64,000 bases of DNA, taken from positions 1-64,000 of the forward strand of contig JBFWVM010000021.1 in NCBI GenBank assembly GCA_050246735.1, written 5' to 3'. The notes beneath the pieces are model-generated. The model was not told the DNA's origin. It made no database searches and saw nothing but the letters and a program-made list of their open reading frames with translations. The stretch's first letter is position 1, and each line of letters begins with the position of its first letter. Source of the DNA: Taklimakanibacter sp050246735. Its GTDB lineage: Bacteria; Pseudomonadota; Alphaproteobacteria; Rhizobiales; Aestuariivirgaceae. Shown piece by piece: positions 7,525-16,515 of the stretch. Both the position numbers and the translations under genes were made by a program.

Positions 7525-8424
7525 ATGGGATTTGGAGTGTTCGTTCATCGCTCGGACTCGATCTACGACGACAGTCCAGCTGAACAATATCAATTTCCCA
7601 GCCAGTATCTGCGTCGCGTCGAGGCCTGCGTCGGCGGCTGGATAATCTATTATGAACCGCGCAAGATCGCCGAGACGCGGGGCTATTTCGCAATTGCAAA
7701 GGTTCGCCAGGTTATTCCCGATCCCGGCGTTTCCGGGATGTATATTGCGTTGATTGAGCCGGGAAGCTACCTCGACTTTGCCAATCCAGTCCCTTTCAAC
7801 GGCGCGACGGGACCGGTGGAGCAAGGCGTTCTCAATGACCGGGGACGGCTTTCGGGACGCGCTCGATCTGCGGTCCGCACAATCTCTCCTGAAGATTTCA
7901 GCCGGATAGTCGAGCTGGGCTTCGAGGAAAAGGCGCTCCTGTTGCCTCGGCTCGACAATGACGTGTCGTCGTCTGGCTTTGACGATGAGCAGGCGCCTTT
8001 CAAGTTTGACCAGCAGCGCGACCGCATCAGCGTCACCGTGTCGAGGGCTTTACGCGATCGAATCTTCCGGCGCGTCGTCCTGCGCGCCTATGATGAGCGC
8101 TGCGCCATCACTGGGCTGAAGCTCATCAACGGAAAAGGGCGGGCGGAAGTCGCCGCCGCACATATCCGCCCGGTGGAAGCAAGCGGGCCGGATATCGTCG
8201 GCAATGGGATCGCTCTTTCGGGCACCGCGCATTGGATGTTTGATCGTGGTCTTATTAGCCTGGCCGACAATTTGGAGATACTGATCTCGCGGCAGATCAA
8301 CGATCCGCGAGAAATACGATCCATCATCAACAAATCCGGTTGCGCGCTTGCGCCGCGGCGAATATCGGACCGTCCGCATCCGCATTTCTTGAAATGGCAT
8401 CGCGAGCATTGTTTCAAGCGATGA
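7525..8424 (+). CDS. HNH endonuclease family protein
   Basis: This 299-residue protein has a C-terminal HNH nuclease domain. C193-A-I-T-G opens the fold, and AAAHIRP provides H213. GNGIALSG provides N227 and TAHWMFDRGLI provides H236, spaced as in HNH nucleases related to restriction endonucleases. The N-terminal ~170 residues (WIIYYEPRKIAETRGYFAIAKVRQVIPD) form a separate beta-rich domain that may bind target DNA; it resembles N-terminal domains of other predicted restriction HNH proteins. No methyltransferase partner lies next to it. A role in restricting foreign or modified DNA is inferred from the domain and from the higBA and R-M neighbours. Confidence 0.8.
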   Translation: MGFGVFVHRSDSIYDDSPAEQYQFPSQYLRRVEACVGGWIIYYEPRKIAETRGYFAIAKVRQVIPDPGVSGMYIALIEPGSYLDFANPVPFNGATGPVEQGVLNDRGRLSGRARSAVRTISPEDFSRIVELGFEEKALLLPRLDNDVSSSGFDDEQAPFKFDQQRDRISVTVSRALRDRIFRRVVLRAYDERCAITGLKLINGKGRAEVAAAHIRPVEASGPDIVGNGIALSGTAHWMFDRGLISLADNLEILISRQINDPREIRSIINKSGCALAPRRISDRPHPHFLKWHREHCFKR

Positions 8425-8567
8425 CAGGCGGCGAGGTTGCCCGAGTGACGCGGTGGCGCATGGGGGTGGATCAGCCGGTCAGAGATCCAAAACACGTTCA
8501 ACCCAAATCCCAGGAAAATCGGGCTCGTCACCCGGCCTATTTGCAAGGCCGATTTCATTTCACCTTA

Positions 8568-8579
8568 AGTAATGTTACT
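8568..8579. promoter_or_regulatory. Possible operator upstream of the SDR gene
   Basis: AGTAA-TG-TTACT is a short perfect dyad about 75 bases upstream of the SDR start, in the only AT-rich patch of the 228-base gap between the HNH gene and the SDR gene. It could be a regulator site for the catabolic block; nothing more supports it. Confidence 0.3.
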
Positions 8580-8652
8580 AATCCGAGTCGTTGACTGCTG
8601 CGGCCTCTGACTCGAAGATCGGCAAAAGACTCTTATATCCGAGGTGTTGAAC

Positions 8653-9426
8653 ATGGCCGTGACGGAACGCAGATGTGCCATCGTGACCGGCGGCCGGCGG
8701 GGGATCGGCCGGGGCATCGCGCTTGCCTTGGCGCAGTCCGGCTTCGATCTGATCCTCAACGACGTCGTCCATGACGGCGATGCGGAAGAGACCCTGGCCA
8801 TGGTCCGCGGGCAGGGCGCGCGCATCCATCTGGCCGTCGCCGACATTGCCGATCTGGCGGGCCATGCCGGGCTGGTCGACCAGTCCTACCGGCATTTCGG
8901 CAGGCTCGATTGCCTCGTCAACAATGCCGGCATGATGTGCGTGCGCGGCGACATGCTCGATGCCACGCCTGGGGATTTCGACAAGGTGCTGGGCGTCAAC
9001 CTTCGCGGCACCTTCTTCCTGACCCAGGCCGCGGCGAAGCGGATGATCGCCGAGGACGCGAGCCGGCAGGGGCGGAGCATCGTCACCATCACCTCGGCCA
9101 ATTCCGTGATGGTGTCGCCCGAGAAGACGCCCTATTGCCTTTCCAAATCGGCCCTGTCGATGATGACCCAGCTCTGGGGCGTGCGCCTCGCCGAGCACAA
9201 TATCGCGGCTTTCGAGATCAGGCCCGGCTTCATCGAGACGCCGATGTCGGCGCCGGTGCGCGAGCGCTTCACCGGCATGATCGAGGCGGGCGCGACGCCG
9301 ATCCGCCGCTGGGGCAAGGCGGAGGACGTGGGGCGCACGGTGGCGAGCCTCGCCACCGGCGCCCTGCCTTACAGCATCGGCCAGCCGATCAATGTCGATG
9401 GCGGCCTGCTGGTCTTTCGACTCTGA
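8653..9426 (+). CDS. SDR-family oxidoreductase, 3-ketoacyl-ACP-reductase-like
   Basis: This 257-residue classical short-chain dehydrogenase has the cofactor motif GGRRGIGRG near the N-terminus, then D in VAVADIAD, NNAG at about 90, catalytic S in TITSANS and YCLSK as the YxxxK pair. It ends with GQPINVDGG, the usual FabG-like C-terminus. N-D-V after the second strand hints at NAD(H) rather than NADP(H). I chose ATG 8653, with GAGG eight bases upstream, rather than the in-frame GTG 8644. It converges with hyuB and probably belongs to the same catabolic block. Confidence 0.88.
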   Translation: MAVTERRCAIVTGGRRGIGRGIALALAQSGFDLILNDVVHDGDAEETLAMVRGQGARIHLAVADIADLAGHAGLVDQSYRHFGRLDCLVNNAGMMCVRGDMLDATPGDFDKVLGVNLRGTFFLTQAAAKRMIAEDASRQGRSIVTITSANSVMVSPEKTPYCLSKSALSMMTQLWGVRLAEHNIAAFEIRPGFIETPMSAPVRERFTGMIEAGATPIRRWGKAEDVGRTVASLATGALPYSIGQPINVDGGLLVFRL

Positions 9427-9435
9427 AGCGTGATT

Positions 9436-11601
9436 CTATTTCGGGCCGAGCCCGAGAAGCTCGACGGTCCTGAGCGGTTCCTCGTCCTTCCGGCAGACTT
9501 CGAGCTCGAGCAGCGTGCCGCAGTCCGTGCAGGAGAAGGCCCGCAGTTCGAGCTCCTCATGCAGCCTGACATGCGGGCCGCAGCTTGCCGGCGGGACGAC
9601 GGCGCGATGCGCCTTCGCCTTCCAGTCGCCGTCGGCGCGACCGTAATCGGCTCCGCAGCAGCACCGAAAATGCCGGTCGCTGCCGACGTGGAAGTCGGGC
9701 CGGTTCGCAGGCGAGCGTTGCGGGGGCTTCTTCACGGGCTGCCGCCCCAGCCGCGCCGTCCGGATCCGGTCGCGCAAGGCTTCCGTTCCGCGCTCGTCGA
9801 CCGTGCCGTCATCGTGAAGCACTACGCCGTAGAGATCCCCGGCGGACCGGCGCGTGACGAAACCCGTCGCGACGTCGCGCGCCACACGGCCGGGATCCCG
9901 GCGCAGCGGGTCGCCGTAACCGCCGCCGCCCTGGAACGTATAGGCGAGCACGTCACCGTGCCCGATGCGGAAGCTTCCGGGCTTCGCCCCGATGTCGCGC
10001 GCTGCCGGATCGCGCATCACCTCATTGGCCGATGCGTAACGCTCGAGCAGTGCAGCGCTATCGTTGTTCGATCGCCTGAGATAGTGGCTGGCGACGGCGC
10101 CCGGCAACCCGCCGAAAAGGCCCGTCGAATTCGGGACCTCGATCCCGTGCCCGACCAATGTCGCATCGAAGCCCTCGACATCGTGCGGCGTAAGGCCCAC
10201 CGCCGTCGTGGCGCCGCCGCGCATGCGCCCCGGTCCTCCCGTGTCCGGAACGAACGAGCGGAAGAGATAGAGAATGGGGCTGGACGATTCGTTCGCCTCG
10301 ACATTGGCGATCGACGGGCGCGGCACGTCGTAATCGCCCGAGCCGTCGAGCCCGTCCCGGCCGATCGAGGCGCCGCCGCCGCCCGCCATCGAATCGAGAA
10401 GGAACGCGCCGAACCTGCTGCCGTCGCGGTCGCGCCCGCCGAAGGTCAGGACCGACATCTGCCCCTTGGTCACGGCCTGCGCCTCGCCGGCCGTCGCTTC
10501 GGTCATGCTGACGAGACGCGAGAGTGCCGCGACCGCGACATTCATCACGATCCACACGGTCGAGATGGTGGCGCCCGAAACCGGCGCCGGCCACCTGGCA
10601 TTGCAGACGATGCCTTCCGGCGCGCGAATGGCGACGGGCCGCAGCACGCCCTCGTTCCAGCGGATGTCGGGCGCCAGGATCGGCAGCAGGCCGGTCAGGA
10701 GCGCGCCCTTCATGCCCGACCAGGTGCAGTTGATGAAGCCCGGCGCCTGCGGCGAGGTGCCGGTCAGATCGAAGGCGAGCTCGTCGCCGCGCTTCTCGAC
10801 CGCCAGGCACACGCGATAGAGCGCGTTCGACAGGCCGTCATGGTCGATATAGTCGCGGGCGCGGTAGATCCCGTCGGGAAGCGAGCCCAGGCGCTCGCGC
10901 ATGCCGCGCTCGGACGCGTCGATCTCGGCATGCATGACGTCGACGACGGTGCCTTCGCCATAGCGGTCGAACAGTTCGTGAAGCCGGCGCGCCGCGACGG
11001 TGTTGGCGGCGATCATGCCCTTGAGGTCGAGGCCGACCACGTCGGGAAGCCGGGTCATGCCCATGATCATCTGCCAGATGTCCTCGCGGATCTCGCCGTT
11101 CTCGACGATCTTGATGCCGGGAAGCAGCATCGCCTCCTGCTGGACGTCGGTGGCGGAATAGGCCCAGCTCCCGAAGCTCATGCCGCCGGTATCGAGCTGA
11201 TGCGCGCAGGACCCCGCCCAGGCGATGAGCCTGTCCTCGGAGAAGATCGGCGCGACGATCGAAACATCCGGCTGGTGGATGGCGCCCTTATAGGGATCGT
11301 TCAGGATGAACATGTCGCCGTCGCGGATGCCGGGATTCCTCTCGAAGCGCTCGATGATGCTGCGGATCACCGTCGACATGGTGCCGGTATGGAAGATCAC
11401 CTGCGGCCCCATGGTGACGATCGAGCCGTCGGCGAGATAAAGCCCGTTGTTGAAGTCGGTCGCGTCGGTCACGACCGGCGAGCCCGAGATCGACTTGAGC
11501 GTGATCGCCTGCTCTTCGGTGATCGCCTGAAGCTTGTGGCGGATCACCTCGAAGGTGATCGGATCGAAGGACCGCGCCGCGGATTTCGGCGGGGCGGTCA
11601 T
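9436..11601 (-). CDS. hyuB: Hydantoinase B/oxoprolinase family protein with a cysteine-rich C-terminal extension
   Basis: The 721-residue protein starts MTAPPKSAARSFDPITFEVIRHKL, the classical HyuB opening. It contains GDMFILNDPYKGAIHQPD and the C-terminal GHGDVLAYTFQGGGGYGDPL with R-D-P. HyuB forms the second half of ATP-dependent hydantoinases, 5-oxoprolinases and acetone/acetophenone carboxylases. After the normal end (about residue 600) a further ~100 residues contain FRCCCGADYG, a PPASCGPH segment and FSCTDCGTLLELEVCRKDE. This zinc-binding-like module resembles the small gamma subunit of acetone carboxylases. The start overlaps the hyuA stop by 4 bases (ATGA), so the two are co-translated. 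Confidence 0.88.
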   Translation of the reverse strand: MTAPPKSAARSFDPITFEVIRHKLQAITEEQAITLKSISGSPVVTDATDFNNGLYLADGSIVTMGPQVIFHTGTMSTVIRSIIERFERNPGIRDGDMFILNDPYKGAIHQPDVSIVAPIFSEDRLIAWAGSCAHQLDTGGMSFGSWAYSATDVQQEAMLLPGIKIVENGEIREDIWQMIMGMTRLPDVVGLDLKGMIAANTVAARRLHELFDRYGEGTVVDVMHAEIDASERGMRERLGSLPDGIYRARDYIDHDGLSNALYRVCLAVEKRGDELAFDLTGTSPQAPGFINCTWSGMKGALLTGLLPILAPDIRWNEGVLRPVAIRAPEGIVCNARWPAPVSGATISTVWIVMNVAVAALSRLVSMTEATAGEAQAVTKGQMSVLTFGGRDRDGSRFGAFLLDSMAGGGGASIGRDGLDGSGDYDVPRPSIANVEANESSSPILYLFRSFVPDTGGPGRMRGGATTAVGLTPHDVEGFDATLVGHGIEVPNSTGLFGGLPGAVASHYLRRSNNDSAALLERYASANEVMRDPAARDIGAKPGSFRIGHGDVLAYTFQGGGGYGDPLRRDPGRVARDVATGFVTRRSAGDLYGVVLHDDGTVDERGTEALRDRIRTARLGRQPVKKPPQRSPANRPDFHVGSDRHFRCCCGADYGRADGDWKAKAHRAVVPPASCGPHVRLHEELELRAFSCTDCGTLLELEVCRKDEEPLRTVELLGLGPK

Positions 11602-13703
11602 GCGCGCGCTCCCAGCTCGATCACCAGGTTTCCGAATGTGTCGACGACCGCCGTCTGTCCGGCCGCGACATGAACCGCGGTTTGCGGGTGCTCGATCATC
11701 GCCGGGCCCGAAACGCGCTCGCCGATGGGCAGGTCCTGCCACGTCCACACGGGCGTCGCGGCCCAGGCGTCGGCGCCGGCATCGAAGATTTCGCGCGATC
11801 GCGGCTGCGGCCGCGCGGTCGCGGCCGGATGATGGGGGACGGGCTTGCGGGTGCGCCCCAGGCCTTCGACGCGGAAGGTCGTGAGCTCGATGCCGGCCTG
11901 CCGGAAACCCGAGCCCTTGCCGTAGAGCGCCTCATAGGTCTTCTCGAAGAGCTCGACCGCGGCGACGATGCTGCCGCGCGTGACCCCGCCTCCCGGAAAC
12001 GCCACGACGATATCGTGCGTCTGCCGGCGATAGCGCATGTCGATGGTGCGGAACATGTCGGCCTCCGCCTTTGGAACGCCTGCCGATTCGACGCGCTCGA
12101 TGCATGCGGCCTCGAGCTCGGCGAAGATGGCCTCGATCGCGGCGGGATCGAGCCCGCTCCAGGGATCGGCGGCGCCGCCGCCGCCGCGCATGATCGACGT
12201 CCGCTCCACCGACTGATGGATGTCGGAGGCGAGCGCGCCATAGGCCGAATGCGCCATGCTGGTCGCCGGGACGACGATGCGCGGGACGCCGAGATCGGCC
12301 GCGAACGAGGCGCAATGCACCGGCCCGGCGCCGCCATAGGCGAAGAGAACGAATTCGCGCGGATCATAGCCGCGCCCGACGGTCACCTCGCGCAGGATGT
12401 CCGACATATGGGCGTCCACGACGTGCCTGATGCCGGCGGCCGCCTGTTCGACCGAAAGGCCGAGCGGACCGGCGATCTGCTCCCGGATTGCCGAGACCGC
12501 CGCGTCGCGGTCCGCATGCATGCGGCCGCCGAGAAAATTGGCGGCCGAGATGATGCCGAGCGCGACGTCGGCATCGGTCACGGTCACCCGCGTGCCGCCG
12601 CGGCCGTAGCAGACGGGGCCCGGATCGGCGCCGGCGCTTTCCGGGCCGACGCGCAAGAGGCCGTTCTCCACGCGCGCGACCGACCCGCCGCCGGCGCCGA
12701 TGGCGCGGATGTCGATCATCGGCTTGTTGAGATGATAGCCGCCCGATTCGTGCCTAGTCGAGATCAACGCCTTGCCGTCGACGATGAGCCCGACGTCGAA
12801 GCTCGTGCCGCCCATGTCGGTCGTGATGACGTTTCGATGCCCGAGCGCCTTGGCGAGATGCAGCGATCCGAGCACGCCGCCGGTGGGGCCGCTGGCCACG
12901 AGCTGCACCGGCTGGCGGGCCGCTTCCTTGACCGGCATGACGCCGCCGGCGCTGTTGAGAATGTGGAAGTTGCCGGTGAAGCCCCGGTCGCGCAGGAGGT
13001 CCTCCATCTTTTCGAGATAGGTCACGACCTTGGGTGCCAGATAGCTGTTGAGCGCCGTCGTGGCGGTGCGCTCATATTCGCCGAGAATGGGCGCCAGGTC
13101 GCAGGAGATGCTGACATAGGCGTCGGGCCGCATCTCGCGGATGATCGCGGCGGCGCGGCGCTCATGCGTTTCGTTGCGGAACGACCAGAGAAAGGTCACC
13201 GCGAATGTCTGCGCGCCGCGCGCGGAGAGGTCGTCCACCGCCTTGCGCACGCCCGCCTCGTCCAGGGGCACGAGAACGCGTCCGGCATAATCGACGCGTT
13301 CGGCGATCTCGGCGCGAAGCTCGCGCGGGATGATGGGATCGGGATAGCGCCGCCGGCTGTACCAGCCGAGCTGATCGGAAGGCATCCCGACGGTGAAGCC
13401 CATCAGGCGCTGCAGACCGATGGTGTCGCCGAAACCGCGCGTGGTGAGAAGGCCGGTCCTGGAGCCGGTACGCTCGATCAGGGCGTTCGTCGCCTGCGTC
13501 GTCCCATGCCCGAACGTCCTGATCCGCGCGAGCAGATCGTCGGCCTCGATATCGAGCCCTTCCGCGGCGACGGCGATTGCATTAAACACGCCCTTCTCGA
13601 GTTCCCCCGGGGTGCTCAGCGCCTTGGCGGTGCTGATCCTGCCGTCGTCATCCATCAGGACGAGATCGGTGAAGGTCCCGCCGATATCGATTCCGAGATA
13701 CAC
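11598..13703 (-). CDS. hyuA: Hydantoinase A/oxoprolinase family ATPase subunit
   Basis: This 701-residue protein starts MYLGIDIGGTFTDLVLMDDDG, with the first phosphate loop of the ASKHA fold. It carries GHGTTQATNALIER near 70, the second phosphate motif TDMGGTSFDVGLI near 295, and GAGGGSVARV. These are hallmarks of HyuA subunits, which phosphorylate a carbonyl oxygen with ATP to drive amide hydrolysis or carboxylation. The GTG start at 13703 is preceded by a strong GGGAGGAG. It is first in a hyuA-hyuB operon and diverges, across about 50 bases, from the AroE-like gene. Confidence 0.92.
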   Translation of the reverse strand: MYLGIDIGGTFTDLVLMDDDGRISTAKALSTPGELEKGVFNAIAVAAEGLDIEADDLLARIRTFGHGTTQATNALIERTGSRTGLLTTRGFGDTIGLQRLMGFTVGMPSDQLGWYSRRRYPDPIIPRELRAEIAERVDYAGRVLVPLDEAGVRKAVDDLSARGAQTFAVTFLWSFRNETHERRAAAIIREMRPDAYVSISCDLAPILGEYERTATTALNSYLAPKVVTYLEKMEDLLRDRGFTGNFHILNSAGGVMPVKEAARQPVQLVASGPTGGVLGSLHLAKALGHRNVITTDMGGTSFDVGLIVDGKALISTRHESGGYHLNKPMIDIRAIGAGGGSVARVENGLLRVGPESAGADPGPVCYGRGGTRVTVTDADVALGIISAANFLGGRMHADRDAAVSAIREQIAGPLGLSVEQAAAGIRHVVDAHMSDILREVTVGRGYDPREFVLFAYGGAGPVHCASFAADLGVPRIVVPATSMAHSAYGALASDIHQSVERTSIMRGGGGAADPWSGLDPAAIEAIFAELEAACIERVESAGVPKAEADMFRTIDMRYRRQTHDIVVAFPGGGVTRGSIVAAVELFEKTYEALYGKGSGFRQAGIELTTFRVEGLGRTRKPVPHHPAATARPQPRSREIFDAGADAWAATPVWTWQDLPIGERVSGPAMIEHPQTAVHVAAGQTAVVDTFGNLVIELGARA

Positions 13704-13756
13704 TGAGCTCCTCCCGAGCGCGCCGCCGTCGTCGCTTGTTCTTATGAAGGCTCACT

Positions 13757-14563
13757 ATGAAGCAGATTGTCATGATCGGTAAGCCGCTCAGTCATGTGCG
13801 CAGCCCATATCTCCTGCGCGACCTGATCCGGGCGGACGGCGGCGGCATTGCCGTCACGACGGAAGAGCTGGATCATGCCGGCCTGGCCGGTTTCATGGCG
13901 CTCTCGCGCAAGCGCGACGGCGTGCTGGGACTGATCGTCACGACGCCGTTGAAATCCGCGGTTTGCGCCCATGCCGACCGGCTTACGGCGGACGCCGCCT
14001 TCATCGGCGCCGCGAATTGCCTCCGCCGTGACGGCGCAGAATGGCTCGCCGCCAATTTCGACGGCTACGGCTTTGCGAACGCCTTCACGGACCGCGTCGA
14101 CATCGGCGCGCGGCCGCGCATTCTGCTGATCGGCTGCGGCGCCGCGGGAAGCGCCATTGCGGCCAGCCTGGTTTCCATCGCGGAAATCGATCTCGTCCTT
14201 TTCGACCGCGAGCCCGCAAAGGCCGAGGACTTCGCCGCGCGGCTGCGGACATTCGCCCCGAAGTCCGCCATCCGGTCCGTTGCGCAGCCGATGGCGGCGG
14301 ATATCGTCGTCAACGCTTCGACCGCCGGCATGGAGAATGACGACGAATCGCCGGTGCCCGACGCCATTCTGGAAAGAGCGCGCGTCGTCGGCGATATCGT
14401 GATCCGCGACACGGCGCTCAAGCGCGCGGCGCGCGAGCGTGGCAAGACGCTCATCGAAGGCGAAGCGATGGTGCGCGGGCAGGCACGGCTTCTCTACCGT
14501 TTTCTCACCGGCCGGGACCGGTCGGAGCGCGAGGCGCTTGCCGCATGCGGGAGAGCCGGGTAA
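13757..14563 (+). CDS. Shikimate dehydrogenase family protein (AroE-like)
   Basis: This 268-residue protein follows the AroE plan. Its substrate-binding N-domain has GKPLSHVRSPYLL in place of the usual G-x-P-x-x-H-S-x-S-P, the VTTPLK lysine, and ANFDGYGF supplying the catalytic aspartate. The Rossmann half has GCGAAGSAIAASL and INAST-like VVNASTAGM. Differences around the HS-x-S motif suggest a catabolic paralogue (quinate/shikimate-like or another cyclic hydroxy acid) rather than biosynthetic AroE. The start ATG 13757 has GAAGG upstream. It is followed after 31 bases by the FAH gene, probably in one transcript, divergent from hyuAB. Confidence 0.8.
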   Translation: MKQIVMIGKPLSHVRSPYLLRDLIRADGGGIAVTTEELDHAGLAGFMALSRKRDGVLGLIVTTPLKSAVCAHADRLTADAAFIGAANCLRRDGAEWLAANFDGYGFANAFTDRVDIGARPRILLIGCGAAGSAIAASLVSIAEIDLVLFDREPAKAEDFAARLRTFAPKSAIRSVAQPMAADIVVNASTAGMENDDESPVPDAILERARVVGDIVIRDTALKRAARERGKTLIEGEAMVRGQARLLYRFLTGRDRSEREALAACGRAG

Positions 14564-14594
14564 CCAGAGGGCCGCAATACGGGAGACATGGATC

Positions 14595-15467
14595 ATGCGG
14601 CTGGTCAGCTTCAGGAAGGACGGGATCGAAGGCTGGGGCGCGGTCAAGGGCGGCGGTATCGTCGACATGATCCAACGTTTCGAAAGGAGATATCCTTCGG
14701 TGCAGGCGGTGCTCGCCGCTTCGGCCCTCGACGATGTCGCCCGCGAAGCCCGCGCCGCGTCGCCCGACTTCGACATTGCCGCCGTGAAACTGCGTCCTCC
14801 CATCCCGGCGCCCGGCAAGATCATCTGCATCGGCCTCAACTATCGCGCCCATGTCAGCGAGGGCGGCGGCGAGGCGTCGTCGCATCCCTCCCTGTTCACG
14901 CGCTTCGCCGATACACTGGTCGGCCAGGACGAGCCCATCATCCGGCCTGCCGTCTCCGACGATCTCGACTATGAATGCGAGCTGGCGCTGGTCATCGGCA
15001 GGCCGGGCCGGCACATCCCGCGCGAGTCGGCGATGGGCCACGTCGCGGGCTATTCCTGCTTCAACGACGCCTCGGTGCGGGACTATCAGGTTTCGCATTC
15101 CCTGCCGGCGGGAAAGAACTTCTTCGCCACCGGCGGCTTCGGCCCCTGGCTCGTGACCGCTGACGAGATCCCGGACCCGGGCGGTCTCGCCTTGCGCACG
15201 CTCGTCAACGGCGTCGAAGTGCAGCACGGCAACACCAGGGACCTGATCTTCGACATCCCCGCGATCATCGCCTATGTGTCGGGCTTCACACCGCTCGGGC
15301 CTGGCGACGTCATATCCACGGGCACGCCGGAAGGCGTGGGCTTCCTGCGCAAGCCGCCGCTTTTCCTCAAGCCGGGCGACATGGTCGAGATCGAGGTCGA
15401 GAAGGTCGGAACGCTGCGCAATCCGGTGATCGCCGAGAGCGTCTGGAGCAAATCCCGCCAAAGTTGA
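14595..15467 (+). CDS. Fumarylacetoacetate hydrolase (FAH) family protein
   Basis: This 290-residue protein has a short N-terminal region (MRLVSFRKDGIEGWGAVKGG) and then the FAH fold: GKIICIGLNYRAHVSE and a metal-binding DYECELALVIG pair. GYSCFNDASVRDYQ, GKNFFATGGFGPWLVT and VISTGTPEGVGF follow. Members hydrolyse or decarboxylate acylpyruvates and other 2,4-dioxo or 2-oxo acids using Mg2+ or Mn2+. I chose ATG 14595 because the domain pattern starts there. It lies downstream of the AroE-like gene and converges on the PmoA-like gene. A ring-cleavage or oxo-acid step is inferred. Confidence 0.9.
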   Translation: MRLVSFRKDGIEGWGAVKGGGIVDMIQRFERRYPSVQAVLAASALDDVAREARAASPDFDIAAVKLRPPIPAPGKIICIGLNYRAHVSEGGGEASSHPSLFTRFADTLVGQDEPIIRPAVSDDLDYECELALVIGRPGRHIPRESAMGHVAGYSCFNDASVRDYQVSHSLPAGKNFFATGGFGPWLVTADEIPDPGGLALRTLVNGVEVQHGNTRDLIFDIPAIIAYVSGFTPLGPGDVISTGTPEGVGFLRKPPLFLKPGDMVEIEVEKVGTLRNPVIAESVWSKSRQS

Positions 15468-15487
15468 AGACTTTCGCGAATCCTTTT

Positions 15488-15511
15488 CGGCGAAGTGTTT
15501 CCACTTCGCCG
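15488..15511. terminator. Hairpin between convergent genes
   Basis: CGGCGAAGTG (15488-15497) pairs perfectly with CACTTCGCCG (15502-15511) across a TTTC loop. It lies in the 53-base gap between the stop of the FAH gene (plus) and that of the PmoA-like gene (minus). It has no T-tract on either side, so it would act as a stem-loop end structure for both transcripts rather than a textbook terminator. Confidence 0.6.
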
Positions 15512-15520
15512 GGATGCGCG

Positions 15521-16441
15521 CTAAGCGCCGACCGTCCTGGCATAGGCGGCGTGGCGGTCCTCGATCTCAGCGTCCGCGAGCTCGCCGTCATGCACGAGGA
15601 TGCGGTAGCGCAGCGTCGTCGACTGGCCTTTCGTCACGCTCGCGGCGCGATTGCGGAACGGTCCGACCGTCACGACGCCCCAGTCCGTCACGAACCAGGC
15701 GTCTTCGTTTTCCGCCTTGGGCTCGGGAATGACGGTCACTCCGGCAACATGGCCGCCGCCGATGGGGCCGGCATAATCGATCCAGCGCGCGCCTTCGCCG
15801 GTGATCGCCGCACCGGTCCTGCCGCGATCGTCGCGCACATGGCCCCCCGACGTCACCGAGATCGCTTCCGCGACGCGCACGTTGAAAAAGGCATGCCGCG
15901 TCGGACCAATGGCGAAATCCCAGTCCGCGGCGCTGATCCGCGAGGCGAAGTCGATCACATACGTCTCGTCTTCGGCCGCGATGTCGATGGTCCGCTCCTC
16001 GGTGAGGGCGATGCGCCCATGGGGCGCCGCCCATTCGACGGGTCCGCGCCATTCGAGCTTCTGGGTGAGCCGGAAAGACCGATCGCCCGTCGAGCGGCCC
16101 TTGACGCCGGTCTGCAGGATCGAGCCCGGCGCGCGGCCCTGGAAGGTCTCGTTGAGATAGAAATTATAGGTGTAATCCTCGAACCGGCCGCCCATCGCGG
16201 GCATCCTGCAATGCACGTGATCGGCGGCGATCCAGCAGGAGCTGTGATGCGGGTGATCGGCCGGCGCCTCGGTCGTCACCAGGAACCCCGCCGGGGTATA
16301 GAGCGGGAAGACATAATTGCGATGCTTGCCCTGGGTGAGGCTCAGGACCTGCTTCCTGCCGAGCCGCAATGTCTGCCGCTCGGTCGCCGCCCAGGCGCCT
16401 GTCGGAAGCGCGATCGGATCGTCGTCGAAAGTGAAACTCAT
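15521..16441 (-). CDS. PmoA-like protein (DUF6807 family)
   Basis: This 306-residue protein has the features of the family annotated as methane oxygenase PmoA-like/DUF6807: NYVFPLYTPAGFLVTTEAPADHPHHSSCWIA near 50-80, then HVHCRM, GPTRHAFFNVRVAE and WIDYAGPI. Despite the name it is not the membrane subunit of methane monooxygenase; family members occur in carbohydrate and other catabolic loci and have no settled biochemistry. The start ATG 16441 follows a TGGAG-type site. Upstream lie palindromes that may be its operator. Confidence 0.75.
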   Translation of the reverse strand: MSFTFDDDPIALPTGAWAATERQTLRLGRKQVLSLTQGKHRNYVFPLYTPAGFLVTTEAPADHPHHSSCWIAADHVHCRMPAMGGRFEDYTYNFYLNETFQGRAPGSILQTGVKGRSTGDRSFRLTQKLEWRGPVEWAAPHGRIALTEERTIDIAAEDETYVIDFASRISAADWDFAIGPTRHAFFNVRVAEAISVTSGGHVRDDRGRTGAAITGEGARWIDYAGPIGGGHVAGVTVIPEPKAENEDAWFVTDWGVVTVGPFRNRAASVTKGQSTTLRYRILVHDGELADAEIEDRHAAYARTVGA

Positions 16442-16515
16442 CGCTCCAGCATTCCTGTTTTGGCGAAAGACTGAAGCTGTTCGAGGAGCTTTGTCAACGC
16501 GCGGCGGAGGCGGCA

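Noticed and set aside
9430..11673. 747-codon plus-strand frame opposite hyuB
   Set aside because: Arg/Ala/Asp-rich shadow of the well-supported HyuB gene; no domain pattern.
11670..13706. 678-codon plus-strand frame opposite hyuA
   Set aside because: Shadow of HyuA, which has ATPase motifs and a perfect SD on the minus strand.
15521..16441. Reading the PmoA-like gene as a methane monooxygenase subunit
   Set aside because: It is a soluble ~306-residue protein of DUF6807 type, without the membrane helices or copper ligands of particulate methane monooxygenase.
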